This document shows, one piece after another, positions 1 to 5,738 of a stretch of DNA of 9,067 nt. The notes beneath the pieces were generated by a model, which had not been told where the DNA came from, ran no database searches, and saw nothing but the letters and a program-made list of their open reading frames with translations. The stretch spans positions 1 through 9,067 of the forward strand of contig CAIJKT010000844.1 of assembly GCA_903821255.1 (NCBI GenBank). The letters run 5' to 3'. Each line of letters starts with the position of its first letter. The first letter of the stretch is position 1. This DNA comes from an uncultured Lentisphaeria bacterium (lineage in GTDB: Bacteria > Verrucomicrobiota > Lentisphaeria > Victivallales > Victivallaceae). Made by a program: the position numbers and the translations under genes.

Positions 1-3
1 GAC

Positions 4-45
4 TGTCAAAAATGTCGGAGTGGCTGTCCAAAATGGGTGAAAAAC
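4..45. repeat. 21-bp repeat pair, array 1
   Basis: Two adjacent units start at 4 and 25, exactly 21 bp apart. Each opens with TGTC(C/A)AAAATG; the first continues TCGGAGTGGC and the second diverges after the core. The first unit is nearly identical to the one at 69-89. Confidence 0.7.
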
Positions 46-57
46 TGAAAGACATTA

Positions 58-161
58 TGCTCAACGACTGTCCAAAATGTCGGAGTGGCTGTCCAGAATG
101 GCCCATAGGACCCATAAGACCCATAGGACCCATAAGACCCAGATTACGAAAGACGTTGAGC
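58..161. repeat. Modular repeat element A with inverted ends
   Basis: The element runs from GCTCAACG (59-66) to its reverse complement CGTTGAGC (154-161). Inside are, in order, two 21-bp units (69 and 90), the 9-bp tandem tract (102-141) and a GATTACGAAA module (142-151). Its first 43 bases (58-100) match 212-254 at 38 of 43 positions, and its last 24 bases (138-161) match 343-366 at 22 of 24. It is therefore a second copy of the same modular design as element B, with a different interior. No target-site duplication is visible at the ends. Confidence 0.6.
102..141. repeat. Perfect 9-bp tandem tract (4.4 copies)
   Basis: Units CCCATAGGA and CCCATAAGA alternate strictly: 102-110, 111-119, 120-128, 129-137, then CCCA at 138-141. 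The alternation makes an 18-bp higher-order period repeated twice, consistent with recent expansion by slippage or unequal recombination. A degenerate 9-bp-phased tract (CCCAGACTT, CTCAGAACT, CCCAGATTA) occupies the equivalent place in element B at about 325-351. Confidence 0.9.
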
Positions 162-222
162 GGGACGGGGCTCCAAAGTATCGGAGTTGTTTGAAAATTT
201 TAAAGCTGTTGTGCTCAACGAC

Positions 223-287
223 ACTCCAAAGTGTCGGAATGGCTGTCCAAAATGAGGGAGATGATTGTCCAAAATGAGGTTCTATTG
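223..287. repeat. 21-22 bp repeat array 2
   Basis: Three consecutive units start at 223, 244 and 266 (steps of 21 and 22). The first is degenerate (ACTCCAAAGTG core) and the other two carry the exact TGTCCAAAATG core followed by AGG. A further degenerate core (GCTCCAAAGTA) sits at 170-180. Confidence 0.65.
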
Positions 288-291
288 CAGT

Positions 292-310
292 GCCGTCCGT
301 CCCGGACGGC
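292..310. repeat. Perfect hairpin inside element B
   Basis: GCCGTCCG and CGGACGGC form an 8-bp GC-rich stem around a TCC loop. There is no T-run on either side in either direction, so it does not look like a classical intrinsic terminator. It is the strongest local hairpin in the downstream region and could still end or stabilise the operon transcript, which would read into it from the right. Confidence 0.6.
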
Positions 311-374
311 AATATCCCGGAATTCCCAGACTTCTCAGAACTCCCAGATTACGAAAACCGTTGAGCAAAGCATG

Positions 375-440
375 TGTCAAAAATGAGGTAATGGTGTGTC
401 CAGAATGTGCGGATCGGTTGTCCAGAATGAGTCAGGACGG
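375..440. repeat. 22-bp repeat array 3
   Basis: Three consecutive units start at 375, 397 and 419, each step exactly 22 bp. The cores are TGTCAAAAATG, TGTCCAGAATG and TGTCCAGAATG, each followed by about 11 variable bases. The array stops about 12 bp before the stop codon of the last operon gene. Confidence 0.7.
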
Positions 441-451
441 TTCTGTCGGGG

Positions 452-1207
452 CTATCGGCCGAGAAGGCGGAGAACGCCGTTGATGAAAGTCAGCGGATGC
501 ACCGGGCATCCGGGGATATAAAGGTCAACATGGTATTTGTCGAAGAATTTGCGGTTAAGCGCCGGAGAGTTCTGAAAGACTCCGCCGCTGATGGCGCAGG
601 TGCCCATGGCGATGACAATCCTCGGACTGGGAACGGCCAGCAGCGTGTCCTCCAGCGCATAGGCCATGTTTTCCGAGACCGGGCCGGTGATCACGATGCC
701 GTCGGCATGGCGCGGCGACGCCACCATTTCAATCCCGAAACGGGTCATGTCGAAATTCACGTTGGAACAGGCATTGAGTTCAAGTTCACAGCCGTTGCAG
801 CCGCCGGCGGACACGGAGCGGAGTTTCAGGGAGCGTCCGAACAGCCGCTTGATTTCGTGGTTGGCTTTCACCGCGTCAAGCGTATACAGATGCCGGTCGG
901 CGCTGGAATCGACGATCAGGGTTTCCCGTTTGTCCGCCGCCATTTTATGGAAGCTGGTGAACTCAATGGACTGGCTCCGGCAGGCGCGCCGGCAGTCGCC
1001 GCAGAAAGTGCATTTGCCCAGATCTATTTTGAGCGGACGGACCGTGACCGCCCCGGTCGGGCAGGCCTCGGCACAGTTCCCGCAGCGGGTGCATGTTTTA
1101 TCATTGAGCCGGGGGAATCCCCTGAATTTGGGATTGACTTCAGCTTTTTTAACATCGGGGATATATTGCTTCCCCTGTTTAATTCTAACTTTTATGGAAT
1201 CGAACAT
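452..1207 (-). CDS. Ferredoxin-NuoB/HyfI fusion, electron-transfer subunit of Ehr-type complex
   Basis: This 251-residue protein fuses two subunits that are separate in E. coli hydrogenase-4. Residues 1-80 are a HyfH/NuoI-like dicluster ferredoxin: an FRGFP stretch (29-32 region), then C39-C42-C45-C49 and C66-C69-C72-C76, each CxxCxxCxxxC, enough for two [4Fe-4S] clusters. Residues 125-251 are a HyfI/NuoB-like small subunit with C137 and C140 (GGCNGCE), C204 (MGTC) and C234 (PGCP), the complete ligand set of the proximal (N2-type) cluster. It should sit on the cytoplasmic face and pass electrons towards the HyfG-like subunit. There is no signal peptide or membrane segment. The ATG is preceded by a strong ribosome site 12 nt after the previous stop. 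It is the last operon gene. Family and cluster ligands are certain; the electron donor is unknown. Confidence 0.93.
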   Translation of the reverse strand: MFDSIKVRIKQGKQYIPDVKKAEVNPKFRGFPRLNDKTCTRCGNCAEACPTGAVTVRPLKIDLGKCTFCGDCRRACRSQSIEFTSFHKMAADKRETLIVDSSADRHLYTLDAVKANHEIKRLFGRSLKLRSVSAGGCNGCELELNACSNVNFDMTRFGIEMVASPRHADGIVITGPVSENMAYALEDTLLAVPSPRIVIAMGTCAISGGVFQNSPALNRKFFDKYHVDLYIPGCPVHPLTFINGVLRLLGR

Positions 1208-1222
1208 GTGATCATCTCCTTA
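1208..1222 (-). promoter_or_regulatory. Ribosome binding site of the ferredoxin-NuoB fusion gene
   Basis: On the coding strand the HyfG stop TAA runs directly into GGAG, eight bases before the ATG at 1207 (TAAGGAGATGATCACATG). This is the best Shine-Dalgarno sequence in the operon; it fixes the start codon and allows independent initiation on the last gene. Confidence 0.8.
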
Positions 1223-2713
1223 AAGGTCATGGCCGCAGTATGAAAGGTCAAAGCTCTTGTTGCAGATCGGGAAATCGCTGACGCCTTCGCCTCTGACCGC
1301 CAGCGCCAGCGCGAACCAGTTGTTGAAAGACGGATCCTTGAACTTATAGCGGACGGCTTCGCCGTCCGCCCCGGTAAGCATGACATGCACCAGTTCGCCG
1401 CGCGGGCCTTCAACCATGGATACGGTCATGCTGTCCGGTTTCAGGCTGCCGCGTTCCGCCAGCAGTTGCGCGCCCGGCGGCAGTCCGCTCAGCAGGTCGA
1501 TCAGGTAGCCCAGCGAACGCTTGGCTTCAAGGTAGCGCATATAGGCGCGGGCGAAGACATCCCCCGAGTCCAGCGTGAGTTTGTAGGCCGGATAAAGCCG
1601 GTAAAAGCCGAACGGATGGTCCGCGCGGACATCGCGTTTCAGGCCGGAAGCCCGGGCGGTGATGCCGACCATGTTGATCTTTTCGGCAGTTTTGAAATCG
1701 ACGATGCCGGTATGCTGGAAACGGCTCAGCACCCCCGGCATATTGAACGTCCTTTCCCCGATGAGAAACACCCGTTCGCGGACCATTTCCAGTGTCTTCA
1801 GCAGTTTAGCCGACAACTCGGCGTCAATGTTGAAATTGACCCCGCCGGGCCGGATCAGGCTGTAACCGAAACGGCTGCCGCAGATATCCAGCAGCGAATT
1901 GATGACATAGGTGCGGGTGGCGCCGAAGAAAGTGTTGCCGGTCAGGTCGCCGACATCGGCGCAAAGTCCGCCCAGCGAACTCATATGCAGCGCAACCCTT
2001 TCCAGTTCCAGCGCCAGCGCCCGGATGGCGGAAGCCCGGGCGGAAACTTCCATCCCGGACGCGCTTTCCAGCAGCGACGAATATGCCAGCGAATTGGCAA
2101 TGGCGCTGTCGCCGGTGATGGATTCAACCAGCTTTGACTTTTTCCAGATGCTGCCGTCAGCCATCATCGGCTCAATGCCGCGGTGCTGATACCCCAGATG
2201 AATCTCCAGGTGGTGCACCTTCTCCCCGCTGCACATGAAGCGGAAATGCCCGGGTTCGATGACGCCGGCGTGAACCGGCCCGACGGCAACCTCATGAACA
2301 GACTCCCCTTCGACTTTGAAAAAAGGATAGTCGGCCATGCCGGCGGAACGGTCGGCCCGGTTGTGACTGAAGCGGACCGGTTTGAGCCACGGATGGCCTT
2401 CCGGCTTAATGCCGGTTTCCTCGAAAAATTCCCGCTCAAAAAGATAGAAACCGGGAATTTCACTGGTGATTGACGGATATGATTTTTCATTTTCAGCGAA
2501 TATGACGGAAGCGGCCAGCAGCTCAGAGCGCGGGTCGTTGGCCAGAATCACGAACAGCCGCACCCCGGAGTCGAGTTTATGCCCGAAAAACGCGACAGGG
2601 TGTGCGCCCCGGCCGCACTGTTCGATAATCTCCGAACGCAACCCGACGGCGGTTTTGACCGGAATCGCGGACAGGTCTATGGTTTGATTGTTGCCTGTGA
2701 CTGCCCAGCTCAT
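1220..2713 (-). CDS. HyfG/HycE-like large subunit lacking nickel ligands (Ehr-type)
   Basis: This 497-residue protein has the fused layout of HyfG/HycE. Residues 1-115 are NuoC-like (SEIPGFYLFEREFFEETGI, then GHPWL); residues 140-497 are NuoD/[NiFe]-large-subunit-like (GPVHAGVIEPGHF at 145-157, HLGYQHRGIEPM at 172-183). The first nickel motif, RxCGxC in HycE, aligns without gaps to SITGDS, so both cysteines are T200 and S203. The C-terminal DPCxxC motif aligns to DLSYCG, with S491 and G494 at the cysteine positions; C484 and C493 are nearby but out of register. The protein ends four residues after C493, with no tail for a maturation protease. It therefore probably binds no NiFe centre and belongs to an energy-converting hydrogenase-related complex. 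A GGGAGAG ribosome site lies within the end of the upstream gene, 3 nt away. The actual reaction is unknown. Confidence 0.9.
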   Translation of the reverse strand: MSWAVTGNNQTIDLSAIPVKTAVGLRSEIIEQCGRGAHPVAFFGHKLDSGVRLFVILANDPRSELLAASVIFAENEKSYPSITSEIPGFYLFEREFFEETGIKPEGHPWLKPVRFSHNRADRSAGMADYPFFKVEGESVHEVAVGPVHAGVIEPGHFRFMCSGEKVHHLEIHLGYQHRGIEPMMADGSIWKKSKLVESITGDSAIANSLAYSSLLESASGMEVSARASAIRALALELERVALHMSSLGGLCADVGDLTGNTFFGATRTYVINSLLDICGSRFGYSLIRPGGVNFNIDAELSAKLLKTLEMVRERVFLIGERTFNMPGVLSRFQHTGIVDFKTAEKINMVGITARASGLKRDVRADHPFGFYRLYPAYKLTLDSGDVFARAYMRYLEAKRSLGYLIDLLSGLPPGAQLLAERGSLKPDSMTVSMVEGPRGELVHVMLTGADGEAVRYKFKDPSFNNWFALALAVRGEGVSDFPICNKSFDLSYCGHDL

Positions 2714-2716
2714 ATT

Positions 2717-4165
2717 TTACTCTCCCATAAACTTTACGGCATTGTTCAGCATGTCGATCAGAAATGACGGGATGTACAGACCGAGGCAGACCGCCAGGCC
2801 CAGCAGCACGATTTGCGGGATGTAGCCGGTGGCGTGAATCCCGCTCTCATCAAGCGTTTCCGGTTTTTTGGGATCTCCGGAAATCATGCTGATGACATTC
2901 CTGGCGATCCCGTAAATGATCGCCGTCAGCATAACACAGAATATGATCGTCAGAATGACGCTTTTTGCCAGCAGTTCCTTGATAATCAGCAGTTCGCTGA
3001 TGAACGTGACAAACGGCGGGAACGCGCAGATGCCGACAAATGACGCCACCCATAACCAGGCATTGGCCGGAGACACTTTCAGCAGGCCCGTCACGTCTTT
3101 GATCCGCTTGCTGCGGAACAGGCAGAATATGTTGCCGGAATTGAGGAAGAACGCCGCCTTGACCAGCGAATGGCCGATCGTATGCAGCAGCGCGGCAAAA
3201 AGCCCCACGCCGCCGATGCTGGTTCCAATGGCGACAATCCCCATGTGCTCGACGGAAGAATAGGCCAGCATGCGTTTATAGTTCTTGGAACGCAGTATAA
3301 ACACCGCCGGAATCAGCAGTGACATGAATCCCATGATCATCAGCAGAGTATTGGAATAGAAGCCCAGCCCGGCCATAATCATGACCTTATGCACACGCAG
3401 CACCCCGATAAAAGCGGCATTCACCAGGGTCGCTGAAATTAGCGCGGTCGCGGGGGCCGGCGACTCGGCGTAAGCGTCCGGCAGCCAGTTCTGCATCGGC
3501 GCCAGTCCCATCTTGGTGCCGAAGCCCAGCAGCAGAAACGGAAACGCCATTTTCAGCCAGAACGGATTAATGAGTCTGGCGTTGTTGTTAAGGGAATCCC
3601 AGAACAGCGAGATTTCGCCGCCGCTGCCGCCGATGCACCCGATCGAGAGCAGGATTCTCCCGATAAAGGCGAAAGAGATGCCGATCGAACAGATGAAGAT
3701 GTATTTCCAGGTGGCTTCCAGCGCGCTTTTGCCGGTATAGTAGTAGATCAGCATGGCGCTGAACAGCGTTGACGCTTCGAGGAACACCCATAACATGCCG
3801 ATATGCGAACTGAGCAGGATGCCGTCCAGCGAATCCACGAACAGCAGCAGAAAGACATGGTACTTCCAGCTCCGGTCAACATGCTTTTCCTCCTGCTTGT
3901 GCGAAAAGAAGCTGATGCTGTAGACGGCGACCGCGATAAACACCACGGACAGCACCAGCAGAAAGATGGTGTTTAAATTATCCGCCTCAAAATAATGGTA
4001 GTACATCTCGTGAAAATTGGCCAGGTATATCGAGGCGGCCAGGTGTATCACCGAATACAGCAGCGTGAAGTATATGTGCAGACCGCGCAAAGGTTTAACG
4101 AACAGAATCGTCAGCGCCAGCGCCAGAGGCGTGATCAGCAGCAGAGGTATCATTAAAGATGTCAT
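2717..4165 (-). CDS. HyfF-like proton-translocating antiporter subunit (NuoM/NuoN family)
   Basis: This is a 482-residue, highly hydrophobic protein of the Proton_antipo_M family with about 14 predicted membrane helices. Residues typical of ion-pumping subunits are present: E130 in helix 5 (VFLEAS), K218 in GTKMGLAPM (helix 7), the broken-helix segment DAYAESPAPATALISA (230-245), K297 and E306 in YKRMLAYSSVEHMG, H328, H332 and K336, and E391 in helix 12 (FISELL). A Glu in helix 12 resembles NuoM, whereas the HyfB-like neighbour has Lys, as in NuoL. The length is close to that of HyfF. It should lie in the membrane arm and carry one ion-translocation path. It starts 1 nt after the HyfE stop, with GAGGG six bases before the ATG. 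Exact orthology to HyfF over HyfD rests on gene order (after HyfE, before HyfG). Confidence 0.9.
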   Translation of the reverse strand: MTSLMIPLLLITPLALALTILFVKPLRGLHIYFTLLYSVIHLAASIYLANFHEMYYHYFEADNLNTIFLLVLSVVFIAVAVYSISFFSHKQEEKHVDRSWKYHVFLLLFVDSLDGILLSSHIGMLWVFLEASTLFSAMLIYYYTGKSALEATWKYIFICSIGISFAFIGRILLSIGCIGGSGGEISLFWDSLNNNARLINPFWLKMAFPFLLLGFGTKMGLAPMQNWLPDAYAESPAPATALISATLVNAAFIGVLRVHKVMIMAGLGFYSNTLLMIMGFMSLLIPAVFILRSKNYKRMLAYSSVEHMGIVAIGTSIGGVGLFAALLHTIGHSLVKAAFFLNSGNIFCLFRSKRIKDVTGLLKVSPANAWLWVASFVGICAFPPFVTFISELLIIKELLAKSVILTIIFCVMLTAIIYGIARNVISMISGDPKKPETLDESGIHATGYIPQIVLLGLAVCLGLYIPSFLIDMLNNAVKFMGE

Positions 4166-4166
4166 T

Positions 4167-4820
4167 TCAATCCCTCAGTCCTTTCAGTGAATCAATATTC
4201 TGGCCGGTAAACGAGGTCTGAATCATCTTTACGAAGATTCCGGCCAGCAGCACCCAGGCAAAAATATCCAGCATTACGCCGAGGTTTACGATAAACGGCA
4301 TCTCCTGGGCGACGGAGAGCGACAACAGGAATATCCCGTTTTCCAGGAAAATAAAGGCGATGATGTGAGTTATCAGTTTCTTTCTGGTCATAATAATGAA
4401 CAGCGCGGCCAGGATCACGGAAATCGCGCCGCCGAAAAACAGCGGGTTCACCGGCTGGCGGGTGCCGGTCAGCCAGTACGCGAACACAAATCCCACCGCC
4501 GTGATGGCGCTAACGATCATCAGCGAGTAAAGATTCGGAATGGACGGCTTGGACTCCCGCTGAATCTCGTTCTGCCGGATCAGCCTCATCAGGTAAAGCG
4601 GAATCACGATGGTTTTCAGCACCAGCGTTTCAAAAATAATGAATGAAAAAGTAATGTAGTCTGAAGGGGAAATGCTCTGCAGCGAAACCGCGAACAGCAG
4701 TGCGCCCTGGGCCGCCAGCATTTTAATATAAGCCTCCATGCGGCTGCTCATGGCGACATAAAACATGGTCACCGCGAACAGGATGATAATTGAGTTCTCA
4801 AAGTTTACAGGTGCGGTCAT
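4167..4820 (-). CDS. HyfE-like membrane subunit (NuoK-related)
   Basis: This 217-residue membrane protein has about seven hydrophobic segments and matches HyfE, in which the C-terminal half is NuoK-like. The hallmark is IAFIFLENGIFLLSL (154-168) with E160 in the membrane, followed by PFIVNLGVMLDIF (175-187) with D185; these correspond to the acidic channel residues of NuoK-type subunits. E64 and K69 (FETLVLKT) are further buried charges in the N-terminal half. It should connect the NuoH-like subunit with the antiporter subunits. Its ATG overlaps the stop of the HyfC-like gene (ATGA), which indicates translational coupling, and GGGA lies about nine bases upstream. Length and position between the HyfC and HyfF homologues agree with the E. 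coli order, except that hyfD is missing. Confidence 0.88.
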   Translation of the reverse strand: MTAPVNFENSIIILFAVTMFYVAMSSRMEAYIKMLAAQGALLFAVSLQSISPSDYITFSFIIFETLVLKTIVIPLYLMRLIRQNEIQRESKPSIPNLYSLMIVSAITAVGFVFAYWLTGTRQPVNPLFFGGAISVILAALFIIMTRKKLITHIIAFIFLENGIFLLSLSVAQEMPFIVNLGVMLDIFAWVLLAGIFVKMIQTSFTGQNIDSLKGLRD

Positions 4821-5734
4821 AATGCTTTTCCCAGCTCCATCATTACTATGAAAAAGATGATTATGGCCAGCGCCGTAATCATAAACACGAATTGCGGTAT
4901 ATGCGTCATGCGCATCCTTGCCATGACTGATTCCAGAAATCCGATAAACACGGCTTCCGCCGCCACGAACGCGCTGAATATTATCATCCCCGGCACAAAG
5001 CCGACGCCGGTCGGAGTGGCCAGCGACGCAATCAGCGACGCGATCAGGAAAACTTTCAATGCCGCTCCGTAGAAGATGAACCCGAGGTCAGGACCCGAGT
5101 TGTCCAGCACCATCACTTCATGAATCATTGTCAGTTCCAGATGGGTTTCCGGGTCGTCCACCGGCAGGCGGCCGCCTTCCGTCAGCAGCATAATGAACAG
5201 TCCGATGGTTGCGAGCAGAATCAGCAGCCCGGAGGCGGGGCCTGAATTGTAGATGGCCTGAAAAATAGACTCAAACGACCGGCAGCCGGAAATCCAGGCA
5301 AACGAGCCCATGATAATGAAAAACCCCGGTTCCGCCAGCGCGGAAAACGTCACTTCGCGGCTGCTGCCCATGCCTTCAAAACTGCTGCCGGTATCCATGG
5401 CGCTGACCACCAGCATGAATTTGCCGAGCGCCAGCAGATAACAGAACATGATGAAATCGCCGTTGAAGCTGAGAATTGCATTTTTGCCCGCCATCGGCAC
5501 CACCATTGCCGCGCAGATGGTTGCGGCCAGCGACGCCGAGGGCGCAACCATGAATACCGGCGAAACCGTCCGGCTGATGACTTCCGATTTTTTCATCAGC
5601 CGGCTGAAATCAAAGAACGGCTGAATCACCGAGGGCCCCTTGCGGCCGCCCCATACCGATTTCACCCGCCGGATTATCCCTGAAATCAGGAACGGGAAAA
5701 ATATTATCATTAAAACGCTGATGATGATTTTCAT
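4817..5734 (-). CDS. HyfC-like membrane subunit (NuoH family)
   Basis: This 305-residue subunit is the membrane anchor that links the hydrophilic arm to the pump arm. Family signatures are clear: GGRKGPSVIQPFFDFSRLMKK (from residue 29), SSREVTFSALAEP (124-136), the acidic loop EGGRLPVDDPETH (186-198) with IHEVMVLD (204-211), and ESVMARMR (268-275). E186, D193, D194, E196 and E206 form the charged funnel that in complex I joins the quinone pocket to the proton path. About eight hydrophobic helices are visible. The length is typical of HyfC/HycD. It begins 4 nt after the HyfB-like stop and overlaps the next gene by 4 nt. All loop motifs are intact, so the coupling machinery seems functional although the nickel site of the large subunit is gone. 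Confidence 0.92.
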   Translation of the reverse strand: MKIIISVLMIIFFPFLISGIIRRVKSVWGGRKGPSVIQPFFDFSRLMKKSEVISRTVSPVFMVAPSASLAATICAAMVVPMAGKNAILSFNGDFIMFCYLLALGKFMLVVSAMDTGSSFEGMGSSREVTFSALAEPGFFIIMGSFAWISGCRSFESIFQAIYNSGPASGLLILLATIGLFIMLLTEGGRLPVDDPETHLELTMIHEVMVLDNSGPDLGFIFYGAALKVFLIASLIASLATPTGVGFVPGMIIFSAFVAAEAVFIGFLESVMARMRMTHIPQFVFMITALAIIIFFIVMMELGKAL

Positions 5735-5738
5735 ATTT

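Larger units (their letters stand above)
212..367. repeat. Modular repeat element B with inverted ends
   Basis: The element is bounded by TGCTCAACG (212-220) and its exact reverse complement CGTTGAGCA (359-367), a 9-bp perfect inverted pair. Inside are 21-22 bp units starting at 223, 244 and 266, a strong hairpin (292-310), a degenerate 9-bp-phased tract and the GATTACGAAA module (347-356). It shares both ends with element A (58-161) but has a longer interior. The short inverted ends suggest a MITE-like or REP-like extragenic element, but no transposase or duplicated target is visible, so the class is unproven. Confidence 0.6.
1..451. repeat. Repeat-rich intergenic block downstream of the operon
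   Basis: This stretch has no supportable gene. It is built from several nested repeat families: 21-22 bp units beginning TGTCCAAAATG, a 9-bp tandem tract, a conserved GATTACGAAA module and alternating GCTCAACG / CGTTGAGC inverted boxes. Open frames across it exist only because 21-bp and 9-bp units are multiples of three; their translations are low-complexity (repeated PIGPIRPIG, or WVLWVLWVL on the other strand) and they resemble no family I recognise. The block lies immediately past the stop codon of the last operon gene, with no classical hairpin-plus-T-run terminator between. It may start before the window. Confidence 0.85.

Noticed and set aside
292..310. Intrinsic terminator of the operon
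   Set aside because: The stem is strong but no T-run follows in either direction, so it is listed only as a hairpin.
4..440. CRISPR array
   Set aside because: The repeated core is only about 11 bases, units are 21-22 bp and degenerate, spacers are too short, and no cas gene is present.
12..483. Short plus-strand open frames (12-194, 77-277, 265-483) and a minus frame (61-312)
   Set aside because: Their codons are made of the 9-bp and 21-bp repeats, which keep frames open by length alone; the products are low-complexity and match no family.
1220..2713. Functional [NiFe] hydrogenase or formate hydrogenlyase large subunit
   Set aside because: Both CxxC nickel-binding motifs are replaced and the maturation tail is missing.
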